The notes beneath the pieces were generated by a model that was given only the letters and a program-made list of their open reading frames with translations, was not told the DNA's origin and searched no databases. This document shows, in pieces, positions 50,923 to 58,601 of a stretch of 62,083 nt of DNA. The stretch comes from Clostridiales bacterium. Lineage in GTDB: Bacteria; Bacillota; Clostridia; Oscillospirales; Oscillospiraceae. Numbering within the stretch: position 1 is the first letter of the stretch; each line of letters opens with the position of its first letter. The stretch is taken from positions 1 through 62,083 of the forward strand of contig SFLE01000005.1 of the NCBI GenBank assembly GCA_004553495.1, in the 5' to 3' direction. A program made the position numbers and the translations under genes.

Positions 50923-52236
50923 TTATTCAGCCTCTGCTTCGGGAGCTGCCTCAGGTGCTTCCTCGGTAGCAGACTCAATAACTATCTTGCTTGCCTTTTC
51001 CTTTTTGAACTCGTTCTTGATGTATTCCTCGCCGAAGTACTGACGGATCTGATCAGCGGTAGTGCCGACGGTCTCGGCAGCGCCCTTGATGTAGTCCTCA
51101 AGCTCTTCGTCGGTGATCTCGATATTCTCTGCGGTGGCGATAGCGTCAAGCAGCAGCTCCTGCTTTATCTGGTACTCGGCTGCGGGACGGATGGTAGCGT
51201 TTATCGCTTCCTCGTCGAGCCCCATCATCTTCTTGATGTCGTCGGTGCTCATCTTCGGGTCGGTAAGACCGAAGTTTGCCGCATAGCTGCGGATGAGCTC
51301 GTCGATCTTCTCTTCCATCATGCTCTCGGGAACTTCAACGGTCATGTTGTTGCACGCCTTGGTCATGATAGCGGTGCGCCACTTAGCGTCCATCTGCTCC
51401 TGCATGACGCGCTCCATGTCCTTGCGGGTGTCGGCTCTGTACTCCTCAACGGTGTTGAACTCGGAGACATCCTGAACGAAATCATCGTCAAGCTCGGGGA
51501 GCTCGGTCATGGACAGACCGTTGAGCTTTACCTTGAATACGACATCCTTGCCTGCCATCTCGGGAGTGTAATCCTCGGGGAAGGTGATGTTTATATCCTT
51601 CTCGTCGCCGATGTTCATGCCGACGATCTGCTCCTCGAAGCCGGGGACAAAGGTATTAGAGCCGAGCTCGAGCTCATAGCCCTCTGCGCTGCCGCCGTCG
51701 AAGGGTACGCCATCGAGGGTGCCGACAAAGTCGATGTCGGCGGTGTCGCCCATCTGAGCCTCGCGCTCGAGGTCGATAACTCTGCCGTTGCGCTTGCGGA
51801 CGCCGTCGATCTGACCGTCAACATCCTCTTCAGTGATGACGAAGGTCTCCTTGACTGCGCTGAGGTTCTTGTACTCGCCAAGAGTTACCTCGGGGTAGAG
51901 CTCAACATCGAAAGTGAGAGTGAGGACCTTGTCGTCGGACAGATCCATGTTGGAAACGGCGGGCTTGCCGATTATGCGCAGACCGCAGTTATCATAGCCG
52001 TGCTCATATGCGGGAGCGACGAGGGAATCGATTGCGTCCTGATAAAACACATCGCTGCCGTACATACCCTCAACGACTGCGCGGGGTGCCTTGCCCTGTC
52101 TGAAGCCGGGGATGGAGATGCTGCCCTTATTCTTATTAAATGCCTTGGTTACTGCCTCGTCAAATTCCTTTGCGTCAACCTCGACCTGGAAGCTGGCGTT
52201 TTTGGAGTCCTTCTTTTCTACATTCTTGACTAACAT
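50923..52236 (-). CDS. tig: Trigger factor
   Basis: 437 residues. Ribosome-bound chaperone and prolyl isomerase. The N-terminal ribosome-binding signature is in SIPGFRQGKAPRAVVE near 41-56; an FKBP domain follows (GDTADIDFVGTLDGVPFDGG, about 160-245), then the helical C-terminal arms. The end is Ala- and Glu-rich (EEAPEAAPEAEAE), likely disordered. GGAGG precedes the ATG. Promoter and gene are well separated from the convergent-looking phosphoesterase region upstream. Confidence 0.96.
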   Translation of the reverse strand: MLVKNVEKKDSKNASFQVEVDAKEFDEAVTKAFNKNKGSISIPGFRQGKAPRAVVEGMYGSDVFYQDAIDSLVAPAYEHGYDNCGLRIIGKPAVSNMDLSDDKVLTLTFDVELYPEVTLGEYKNLSAVKETFVITEEDVDGQIDGVRKRNGRVIDLEREAQMGDTADIDFVGTLDGVPFDGGSAEGYELELGSNTFVPGFEEQIVGMNIGDEKDINITFPEDYTPEMAGKDVVFKVKLNGLSMTELPELDDDFVQDVSEFNTVEEYRADTRKDMERVMQEQMDAKWRTAIMTKACNNMTVEVPESMMEEKIDELIRSYAANFGLTDPKMSTDDIKKMMGLDEEAINATIRPAAEYQIKQELLLDAIATAENIEITDEELEDYIKGAAETVGTTADQIRQYFGEEYIKNEFKKEKASKIVIESATEEAPEAAPEAEAE

Positions 52237-52275
52237 TTATATTTTCCTCCTAATATAATTCACATAGACCAAAAC

Positions 52276-52304
52276 ATAATAACAGATATTTCAGTCAAAA
52301 GCAA
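52276..52304 (-). promoter_or_regulatory. Promoter of tig-clpP-clpX
   Basis: TTGCTT (52299-52304), 17-bp spacer, TATTAT (52276-52281) preceded by TGT, an extended -10, on the minus strand. No CIRCE or CtsR repeat is visible next to it. Confidence 0.75.
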
Positions 52305-52324
52305 TTATTTTCTTTTAACACGCG

Positions 52325-53011
52325 CTAAATAAGCTTTATCGGTGCAAAATTTATATGATCTGCCGAAACAATGGTAAATTCGGTGCCGGAAATAGTGCCT
52401 CCAAAGGCATATTTACAGCCTGCACCGTGTATATGTCCGTAGCAGCAGCGGCGAACATGGTATTTCTCGAGCAGTGCGAGTATCTCCGGACACTCATAGC
52501 TCATGTATTTAGGCGGATAATGAAGAAAAACCATAATATCATCGGTTTTCGCCGCTTTCAGCGACGCTTCAAGGCGCATGACTTCCCTGTTCATTATCTT
52601 TTTATCGTGCTCGTCACCCTTGCATTCCTCGTAAAACCAGCCGCGAGTGCCGCAGATGGAAACGCCTTCGTACTCAAAGCTCGAATTGTGGAGCACATCT
52701 ATTGATTTAATGCCGTTTTTCTCAAAAAAGCTCCGCGCCTTTGTTGCGGTAGTCCACCAATAGTCGTGATTGCCCTTGAGAATTATCTTGCTGCCGGGCA
52801 GAGCCTCGATAAACTGAAAATCCGGCAGAGCCTCGTCCATCGTCATTCCCCAGGTAATATCGCCGCACAGAACGGTTACATCGTCATCGTTCAGAGGCTC
52901 AAAGCCTTTTTTAATCTTCTCGACATAGTTGGCCCACCGTCCGCCGAATATATCCATTGATTTGTTCGTACCGAGCGAAAGATGCAGGTCGCCGATAGCA
53001 TATAAAGACAT
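52325..53011 (-). CDS. Metallophosphoesterase
   Basis: 228 residues. Calcineurin-like phosphoesterase. Metal-binding motifs: IGDLHL at 6-11, LCGDITWGM, LKGNHDYWWT, FLHYPP and YGHIHGAG. The substrate is unknown; relatives act on phosphodiesters or phosphoproteins. GGAGG lies 4 bases before ATG 53011. Its start region overlaps a possible divergent promoter for the Cys-rich protein on the other strand. Confidence 0.9.
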   Translation of the reverse strand: MSLYAIGDLHLSLGTNKSMDIFGGRWANYVEKIKKGFEPLNDDDVTVLCGDITWGMTMDEALPDFQFIEALPGSKIILKGNHDYWWTTATKARSFFEKNGIKSIDVLHNSSFEYEGVSICGTRGWFYEECKGDEHDKKIMNREVMRLEASLKAAKTDDIMVFLHYPPKYMSYECPEILALLEKYHVRRCCYGHIHGAGCKYAFGGTISGTEFTIVSADHINFAPIKLI

Positions 53012-53036
53012 AACGCCTCCGCATAAAATCATAATA
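53008..53036 (+). promoter_or_regulatory. Candidate forespore (sigma-F/G type) promoter
   Basis: CATAATA (53030-53036) matches the CATMMTA -10 pattern of sigma-G, with ACATA (53008-53012) 17 bp upstream, four of five matches to GMATR. No good sigma-A promoter is visible before the DUF1540 gene. Speculative. Confidence 0.3.
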
Positions 53037-53086
53037 AACTGTCAAAGCTAATACCGTCTTAGGACAATAACTCTGGAGGTAATACG

Positions 53087-53269
53087 ATGAACAACAAGAA
53101 AATGAGTTCTGACAAGATCACCGGTGTTGGCTGCGATGTCACAAACTGCAAGTACAACACCATCGACTGCAAGTGCTCGGCATCGCAGATAAAGGTGCAG
53201 AACGAAAAGGCTACCACCAAGTCTGAGACCTTCTGCTCCACCTTCTGCCCCCGTGGCTGCTGCGACTAA
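53087..53269 (+). CDS. DUF1540 cysteine-rich small protein
   Basis: 60 residues with eight cysteines: C16, C21, C28, C30, C50, C54, C58, C59. The GVGCDVTNCKYN...C-x-C-SASQIKV pattern followed by a late CSTFC-like cluster fits DUF1540, a presumed metal-binding module of unknown function common in Clostridia. GGAGG lies 8 bases before ATG 53087. It is the only complete plus-strand protein gene apart from the IS fragment and stands alone. Not SCIFF: the spacing differs and no radical SAM maturase is adjacent. Confidence 0.88.
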   Translation: MNNKKMSSDKITGVGCDVTNCKYNTIDCKCSASQIKVQNEKATTKSETFCSTFCPRGCCD

Positions 53270-53278
53270 GCACTACAG

Positions 53279-53293
53279 CGGGGCTATGCCCCG
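53279..53293. terminator. Small GC hairpin between convergent genes
   Basis: A 6-bp stem (CGGGGC with GCCCCG) and 3-nt loop between the DUF1540 stop and the thrC stop. No T tract; possibly a weak shared terminator. Confidence 0.4.
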
Positions 53294-53300
53294 TACATAT

Positions 53301-54782
53301 CTATTTAAGGAAGTCCGCGACAGCCGCTTTCATATCCTGCTTGTCCACAACAAGGTCAAAGCGCTTTTCGCGCCTGTCAAGTCCCGCAAGGGGCTTGGGC
53401 ACTTTGGTTCCGGTTACCTCGGAGAGCATTTCGATGAGCTGTGTGCCGGATGCTGCGTTGTCTCTGCCAAGGGCGCTGAGGACACTGTCGCAGAACTTGT
53501 ACGGGCTTGCCGTTGACACAACGACGGCAGCGGCGCTATTTCCCTCCGATGCGCGGTAGTCAATAAGCTTTTTGTAAGCCACGGCAGTGTGCGTATCCAT
53601 AAGATACCCGTTTTCGGCATATACACTGCCGATGGTCTTTTTCGTATCCTCGTCGGTGCAGTAGCCGCCGACAAAGTACTCAGATATAACGCTTTTTATC
53701 TCGCCGCTGACCTCATACCTGCCGGTTTTTGAAAGCTGCGACATATATCCGCTGACCTCATCGGAGCTTTTGCAGACACTGTAGATGAGTCTCTCAAGAT
53801 TGCTGGATACGAGAATGTCCATAGACGGCGATATGGTCGTGTAAAACTTGCGGTTGCGGTCGTAAACTCCGCGCTCGAAGAAGTCCGCAAGGACATTGTT
53901 CTGGTTAGATGCGCATATGAGCTTGCCGACGGGCAGTCCCATATTTTTTGCATACCAACAGGCGAGAATGTTGCCGAAGTTGCCGGTAGGGACAACGAAG
54001 TCAAGGGCATCGCCGTACTCTATGCGTCCGGAGTTTGCAAAATCGCAGTAAGCGGAGAAATAGTAAACTATCTGCGGCAGGAGCCTGCCCCAGTTTATCG
54101 AGTTTGCCGACGAGAGAAACCATCCCTTTACGCTGAGCTCTCCGGCAAAGTCTTTGTCCGCAAATATCTGCTTTACGCCGGTCTGGGCATCGTCGAAATT
54201 GCCCCTGACCGCGGCGACGCTGACATTATTTCCGGTCTGGGTTATCATTTGCAGCTTCTGCACATCGGATACGCCGTTGTGCGGGTAAAATACAAGTATT
54301 TTCGTATCCTCAACATCCGCAAAGCCCTCGAGAGCCGCCTTGCCAGTATCTCCGCTGGTCGCAACGAGGATGCACACCTTGCGTTTTTCGCCGCACTTTT
54401 TGAGAGAAGCGGTGAGCAGATGCGGGAGCATCTGGAGCGCCATATCCTTAAATGCACAGGTCGGACCGTGCCACAGCTCGAGCACCGCCGTTTTGCCGTC
54501 CACAAAATGCAGCGGAGCCGTATCTGGCGTGTCGAAATTATCGCCATACGCCTTTGCTATCATAGTTTTGAGCTCATCTTCCTCAAACTCATCGAGGAAA
54601 AGGCGCATTATGCCGAGCGCTCTGCCGCGGTAATCTGTCTTTCCGAGCGCTTTTATATCATCCAAAGTTAGCTGAGGCAGAGTTTCGGGCACATAAAGCC
54701 CGCCGTCGGGCGCGAGCCCGCGGGATATTGCCTCGGAAGCGGTTACCTTGGCGTTGCTGTTCCTCGTACTGAAATATAACAT
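53301..54782 (-). CDS. thrC: Threonine synthase
   Basis: 493 residues. PLP enzyme converting O-phosphohomoserine to threonine. The cofactor lysine is K112 in CAFKDMALQ; the N-terminal LYFSTRNSNAKVTASEAISRGLAPDGGLYVP in pieces and VPTGNFGNILACWYAKNMGLPV are typical of the long (fungal and E. coli-like) class. GAGG precedes ATG 54782. No other threonine genes are in the window; it follows yraN by 18 bp, probably by chance of operon growth. Confidence 0.96.
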   Translation of the reverse strand: MLYFSTRNSNAKVTASEAISRGLAPDGGLYVPETLPQLTLDDIKALGKTDYRGRALGIMRLFLDEFEEDELKTMIAKAYGDNFDTPDTAPLHFVDGKTAVLELWHGPTCAFKDMALQMLPHLLTASLKKCGEKRKVCILVATSGDTGKAALEGFADVEDTKILVFYPHNGVSDVQKLQMITQTGNNVSVAAVRGNFDDAQTGVKQIFADKDFAGELSVKGWFLSSANSINWGRLLPQIVYYFSAYCDFANSGRIEYGDALDFVVPTGNFGNILACWYAKNMGLPVGKLICASNQNNVLADFFERGVYDRNRKFYTTISPSMDILVSSNLERLIYSVCKSSDEVSGYMSQLSKTGRYEVSGEIKSVISEYFVGGYCTDEDTKKTIGSVYAENGYLMDTHTAVAYKKLIDYRASEGNSAAAVVVSTASPYKFCDSVLSALGRDNAASGTQLIEMLSEVTGTKVPKPLAGLDRREKRFDLVVDKQDMKAAVADFLK

Positions 54783-54800
54783 ATTCGATCCTCTTTTCGG

Positions 54801-55160
54801 TCAAAATGCGTTTTCTATGTGGTTAATTGTAACTTTTTTAGTGTTCACACCATCGGGAGCGTAGACCTCTATCACATCAAAGCGCGGCTGAAGCTCCGTT
54901 TCGTTTTTTTGCAGCCAAAGCTGAGCGGCGATGGTAACTCTGCGCTGCTTTGCGCAAGTTACAAACTCGCGCGCCTGCCCAAAATCGCTGTTTTTCCTGA
55001 GCTTAACCTCTGCGAAGACTATAAAGCCGCGTTTCCTTGCAATAATATCTATCTCGCCTTGACGGCAGCGAAAATTTGTTTCAACTATCCTGTAGCCGTG
55101 CAGCCGCAGGTAGTTTGCTGCCTTACGCTCGCCGAAGGCACCGAGTTTTTCTTCAGTCAT
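54801..55160 (-). CDS. yraN: YraN/UPF0102 family nuclease-like protein
   Basis: 119 residues. Restriction endonuclease-like fold with GAFGERKAANYLRLHGYRIVETNFRC, then GEIDIIARKRGFIVFAEVKLR, which carries the D...E-x-K nuclease motif. Function not settled; often next to rnhB and rbgA, as here. ATG overlaps the rnhB stop by one base. Confidence 0.93.
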   Translation of the reverse strand: MTEEKLGAFGERKAANYLRLHGYRIVETNFRCRQGEIDIIARKRGFIVFAEVKLRKNSDFGQAREFVTCAKQRRVTIAAQLWLQKNETELQPRFDVIEVYAPDGVNTKKVTINHIENAF

Positions 55161-55762
55161 CAGTGCATTTTCCTCAAAAAACTCATACGGTGTATCGGAC
55201 TCGGTCCGAACTCACGCAGAGCGGCATAGTGCGCCTTTGTGCCGTAGCCCTTGTGCTTTTCAAACTTATACTGCGGGTACTTTTCCGCCATTTCGAGCAT
55301 ATACCGGTCACGGGTGACCTTCGCGAGAATGGATGCCGCGGCAATATCTGCGCACTTTGCATCGCCCTTAACAACGCAGCGGCTCGGCATTTTGATTGCG
55401 CTGTCGCGGTTGCCGTCGATAAGCGCGAGAGTCGGCGCGGGATCAAGCTTTTCTATTGCCCTGTTCATTGCGAGCATTGCGGCGTTTAGGATATTAAGCT
55501 CCTCTATCTCCTCAACGGTCGCAAAGGCTATGCCGTAGCTTACGGCGGCGCTGCATATAACATCGAACAGCGCTTCCCGTTTTTTCTCGCTGAGCTTTTT
55601 GGAGTCGTCCAGCCCCTTGATCTCAAGACCGCGCGGCAGAATGACAGCCGCTGCGCACACAGGTCCGGCAAGCGGTCCCCTGCCGGCTTCGTCAACGCCG
55701 CACAAAAGTGCCTCCCCGCTGTCGTATATTTCGTTTTCGAGCTCCCACAGATCTGACATCAC
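55160..55762 (-). CDS. rnhB: Ribonuclease HII
   Basis: 200 residues. Removes ribonucleotides and RNA from RNA-DNA hybrids. GVDEAGRGPLAGPV near residues 22-35 holds the first two acidic residues; IDGNRDS and DAKCADIAAASILAKVTRD hold the others; the C-terminal YPQYKFEKHKGYGTKAHYAAL is conserved. ATGA overlap with rbgA. Confidence 0.97.
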   Translation of the reverse strand: MMSDLWELENEIYDSGEALLCGVDEAGRGPLAGPVCAAAVILPRGLEIKGLDDSKKLSEKKREALFDVICSAAVSYGIAFATVEEIEELNILNAAMLAMNRAIEKLDPAPTLALIDGNRDSAIKMPSRCVVKGDAKCADIAAASILAKVTRDRYMLEMAEKYPQYKFEKHKGYGTKAHYAALREFGPSPIHRMSFLRKMH

Positions 55763-56628
55763 GGCTTCTCCAAACTTATTCTGCCGAGCTTCCCGTCGTG
55801 GTACTCGCCCAGCAATGTGTTAGCCATGCGCTCAATATCATATTCGCCCTTTGAGATGAGAAAGCCGCGTTTTTTTGCAGCCTGCTCAAGCAGCTCAAAG
55901 CCGTTCATGTCGGGATCGGGTTCAAACTTATACCTCGCGGTGAGCGCATCGGGGTACATTTCCCGAAGCCTCAGCATGAAATTTGCAGCCAGCGTTTCCT
56001 TATCGAGCACATCGGCTTTTATGGCGTTTGTAATCGCCAGCATTTCGCCGACCTCCTGCGAGTCGAACTTGGGCCAGAGTATGCCGGGGGTGTCAAGAAG
56101 ATCGAGTCCCCTGTCAATATTTATCCACTGCTTGCCGCGCGTGACTCCGGGCTTGTCGCCGGCGATTGCCGCCTTGCGCTTTGCCACCTTATTTATGAAT
56201 GTGGACTTCCCGACATTGGGTATGCCGAGTATCATAACGCGCATGGGTCGGTTCACTTGCCCTTTAGCGGCGTAATCGGCGATCTTATCCTTCAACAGCT
56301 CACGCAGGGCGGGCGCAAATCCATTTACGCCCTTGCCGGTTTTCGCATCGGTCTCAAGTATCTTTATCCCGCTCTGCTCAAAATAGGCCCGCCACTGTGC
56401 GGTTATCGCGGGGTCGGCAAGATCGGTGCGGTTCAGGATGATAAGCCGAGGCTTTCCCTCGGCAAGCATGTCTATATCAGGGTTCCGGCTCGAACGAGGT
56501 ATGCGCGCATCGAGTATCTCGCACACGGCGTCTACCTGCTTGATACTGTCCTCTATCATGCGCTGAGCCTTTGTCATGTGCCCCGGGAACCACTGAATAT
56601 TCATTTTTTCAAAATTTACGCTGTCCAT
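55759..56628 (-). CDS. rbgA: Ribosome biogenesis GTPase YlqF/RbgA
   Basis: 289 residues. Circularly permuted GTPase for late 50S assembly. Order: MNIQWFPGHMTKAQR start, G4 LNRTDLAD, then G1 GIPNVGKSTFIN and G3 LLDTPGILWP. ATG 56628 is chosen because GGAG lies 6 bases upstream, which adds eight residues before the conserved MNIQW. The rplS-lepB-rbgA-rnhB order is the B. subtilis order. Confidence 0.96.
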   Translation of the reverse strand: MDSVNFEKMNIQWFPGHMTKAQRMIEDSIKQVDAVCEILDARIPRSSRNPDIDMLAEGKPRLIILNRTDLADPAITAQWRAYFEQSGIKILETDAKTGKGVNGFAPALRELLKDKIADYAAKGQVNRPMRVMILGIPNVGKSTFINKVAKRKAAIAGDKPGVTRGKQWINIDRGLDLLDTPGILWPKFDSQEVGEMLAITNAIKADVLDKETLAANFMLRLREMYPDALTARYKFEPDPDMNGFELLEQAAKKRGFLISKGEYDIERMANTLLGEYHDGKLGRISLEKP

Positions 56629-56629
56629 A

Positions 56630-57208
56630 TCAGTCTCCGTAAGGGCTCCCTATTCTGTCGAGCGGGAATATCTTAAACAGCACTTTGCCGACGATAAGCC
56701 GCTCATCGACCATGCCGATGGAGGCACGGCGGCTGTCGGACGAGGCGTTTCTGTTATCGCCCATGACGAAAACGCAGCCCTCGGGCACGGTCTGAGCACC
56801 CTGGAAGTCGAGCTGATTTTTCGTGAGCTCCGCAATGTACGGCTCGTCGAGCAGCTCGCCGTCGACATACACTCTGCCGCGGTCGAAGTCAATATCGATA
56901 GTCTGACCCTCGGTGGCGATAACGCGCTTGACGAGCGCCTCGGACTTGTAATCATCCTTGCGGAAAATGACTATATCGCCCTGCTTCGGCTTATAAAAAA
57001 TATCGGAAACTATGAGCTTGTCGGCATTAAGAAGCGTGGGGTTCATAGAATCGCCTTCTACATCCACGACTCTGAATAAAAAGACGAAAACTATAACGCA
57101 GATGACCAGTGCATAAACAAGGCACTGTATCCACTCGTATACCTCGCTGCGGGAGTTTAGAGTCTCGGCGCTTTCCGGCGCTTTAACCTTTGTTTTATCT
57201 TTCTTCAT
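56630..57208 (-). CDS. lepB: Signal peptidase I
   Basis: 192 residues. Membrane protease that cleaves secretory signal peptides. One N-terminal membrane segment (about 30-48), catalytic Ser54 in GDSMNPTL and Lys94 in LVKRVIA, and the GDNRNASSDSR motif near the end. The start at 57208 has AGAGG upstream; the open frame continues to 57346 through noncoding hairpins and should be ignored. Confidence 0.95.
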   Translation of the reverse strand: MKKDKTKVKAPESAETLNSRSEVYEWIQCLVYALVICVIVFVFLFRVVDVEGDSMNPTLLNADKLIVSDIFYKPKQGDIVIFRKDDYKSEALVKRVIATEGQTIDIDFDRGRVYVDGELLDEPYIAELTKNQLDFQGAQTVPEGCVFVMGDNRNASSDSRRASIGMVDERLIVGKVLFKIFPLDRIGSPYGD

Positions 57209-57289
57209 ATTGCGTACCTCTCGATAGTTTATCAACGTATTATACACGATATTATGCTCTTTAGGCAACAACTCTTTATTAACAAAAGC

Positions 57290-57313
57290 AAAAAAAGAGG
57301 CTCTCGCCTCTTT
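57290..57313 (-). terminator. Terminator-like hairpin, second copy
   Basis: AAAGAGGC and its complement around a 4-nt loop, followed by TTTTTTTGC on the minus strand. The core is identical to the terminator at 57416-57443 about 126 bp upstream in the transcript. Confidence 0.75.
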
Positions 57314-57315
57314 CA

Positions 57316-57348
57316 GCGCGCAAAAAAGTCTGTGGCTTTTTTGCACGC
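57316..57348 (-). terminator. Third hairpin between rplS and lepB
   Basis: A 13-bp stem with one mismatch (57316-57328 with 57336-57348) and 7-nt loop; AAAAAAG and CTTTTTT are paired within it. It sits between the two identical terminators. Confidence 0.5.
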
Positions 57349-57415
57349 TTCAAAAACGCCACATTCGCTGCACACTTAATCTGTACGCAGCACCATAGTT
57401 TTTTGCCAATCTAAC

Positions 57416-57443
57416 AAAAAAAGAGGCTCTCGCCTCTTTTTTT
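57416..57443 (-). terminator. Terminator of rplS
   Basis: AAAAAAAGAGGC and its complement around a 4-nt loop, ending in seven T on the minus strand, 22 bp past the rplS stop. Strong intrinsic terminator, perhaps leaky to allow lepB expression. Confidence 0.9.
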
Positions 57444-57465
57444 GAAAAGATAATGGGTCTTGAGC

Positions 57466-57807
57466 TTACAGGCGCTCTTTGACCTTTGCCCTCTTACCAA
57501 CGCGCTCACGCAGGTAGTACAGCTTTGCACGACGGACCTTGCCGCGGCGAACTGTCTCAACGGAGACGATGGACGGAGAGTGTACGGGGAAGACCTTCTC
57601 GCAGCCGACACCATAGGAGATGCGGCGGACGGTGATGGTCTCGTTGATGCCACCGTGCTTCTTGGCGATGATGGTGCCTTCAAAAGCCTGGTTGCGCTCA
57701 CGGCTGCCTTCCTTTACGCGGACGGTGATACGCACGGTATCGCCGACATTGAGCTCGGGCAGTTCGGGCTTCATGTACTGTTCGCTGAGAACTTTGATCA
57801 GATCCAT
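57466..57807 (-). CDS. rplS: 50S ribosomal protein L19
   Basis: 113 residues, standard length. PELNVGDTVRITVRVKEGSRERNQAFEGTIIAKK (in pieces), ITVRRISYGVGCEKVFPVHSP and RRAKLYYLRERVGKRAKVKE identify L19 at once. It lies at the 30S-50S interface. Preceded by a strong promoter and a 100-nt structured leader; trmD and rimM, its usual upstream partners, are not here. Confidence 0.98.
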   Translation of the reverse strand: MDLIKVLSEQYMKPELPELNVGDTVRITVRVKEGSRERNQAFEGTIIAKKHGGINETITVRRISYGVGCEKVFPVHSPSIVSVETVRRGKVRRAKLYYLRERVGKRAKVKERL

Positions 57808-57900
57808 AGTCTAATCCTTCCTTTTCTTTAGGCGTTCGTGCCGGAGGACTCCCTTGGGTCTCGGCAGAGGACCGCTTGATAGCCTGCTTAACTCGCAAGC
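57808..57900 (-). promoter_or_regulatory. Candidate L19 leader (autoregulatory) region
   Basis: About 95 nt of leader between the promoter and rplS with local stems, for example GGTC/GACC and GACCC/GGGAGTC. Firmicutes rplS mRNAs can carry a small L19-binding leader structure; I cannot confirm a match to that family by eye. Confidence 0.35.
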
Positions 57901-57906
57901 CTTAGT

Positions 57907-57935
57907 ATGTTATCATAAACTTGCCTGCAATGCAA
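57907..57935 (-). promoter_or_regulatory. Promoter of rplS
   Basis: TTGCAT (57930-57935), 17-bp spacer, TAACAT (57907-57912) with an upstream TGA giving an extended -10, on the minus strand, just beyond the DUF2344 stop. Confidence 0.8.
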
Positions 57936-57941
57936 GCATTT

Positions 57942-58601
57942 TCAGCGGAAAACCTGCATATTTTCATCGAATATTTCTAGTCTTTTGAACTTGGCGAAAT
58001 CGGGCGCTATGTCGGGTGTAAGCTGCCTGAGCGCATCGGCGATAAGCTCAGGATTGAGCGTGGGCTCCTGCGCGGATATAACGGCGCGCATTACAACATC
58101 TCCGCCGCTTTGCTCAAATGTTATGCTCTTTATTGCCGGACGAATATCGCTCTGCCCTATTCCGCGCTTTGTTTTCTTCTCTATAACGATGCTGTCGGCG
58201 GAGTAAAACTCATTAAGTGCCGCAGCCATTTTTCCGGCATCGCGCTCGTCATACTCAAAAACGCCGCTTACCTCAAGCCACTTTATCTCCTTGACCTTGC
58301 GCTCGGGCTCGTAGACCTCCATGACCTCAATTCCCTCCGGCATCTGCACGGAAAGGCGCGATCTTATCTCCTCACAAGGCATATCCTCAAGCATTTTAAA
58401 GTCCATTATCTCGCAAACGCTTGCGCAGCCTACCGACAGAGGCAGCGCGATGGAGATGTTCGGATGGGGGTTAAAGCCCTCGGAGTACTTGAGCCTGCAC
58501 TCTGCGCGCATAAACGCTCTCGTGAGCGTGCGCATAAGATCGAGGTGCGATATATATACCGCTCTGCCAGTTTTCGAAAAAAGCATTCTGTACTTATCCA
58601 T
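57942..58601 (-). CDS. TIGR03936-type radical SAM-associated protein (DUF2344)
   Basis: 219 residues. DUF2344: YRMLFSKTGRAVYISHLDLMRTLTRAFMRA and LKYSEGFNPHPNISIALPLSVG (each in pieces) are the conserved parts. It always accompanies the radical SAM protein encoded just upstream and overlaps it by 8 bases; in some bacteria the two are fused. Biochemical role unknown, suspected in RNA modification because of frequent links to ribosomal protein and RNase E/G genes. Confidence 0.9.
   Translation of the reverse strand: MDKYRMLFSKTGRAVYISHLDLMRTLTRAFMRAECRLKYSEGFNPHPNISIALPLSVGCASVCEIMDFKMLEDMPCEEIRSRLSVQMPEGIEVMEVYEPERKVKEIKWLEVSGVFEYDERDAGKMAAALNEFYSADSIVIEKKTKRGIGQSDIRPAIKSITFEQSGGDVVMRAVISAQEPTLNPELIADALRQLTPDIAPDFAKFKRLEIFDENMQVFR

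Noticed and set aside
53087..53269. Possible SCIFF ranthipeptide precursor
   Set aside because: Cysteine spacing fits DUF1540 rather than six cysteines in 45 residues, and no radical SAM maturase is adjacent; the radical SAM enzyme 5 kb away is of another family.
57209..57346. N-terminal extension of signal peptidase I
   Set aside because: Encoded by the hairpin region; the start at 57208 has a ribosome-binding site and normal length.
57290..57443. Possible CRISPR or tandem repeat array
   Set aside because: Only two copies, each a palindromic terminator with a T tract.
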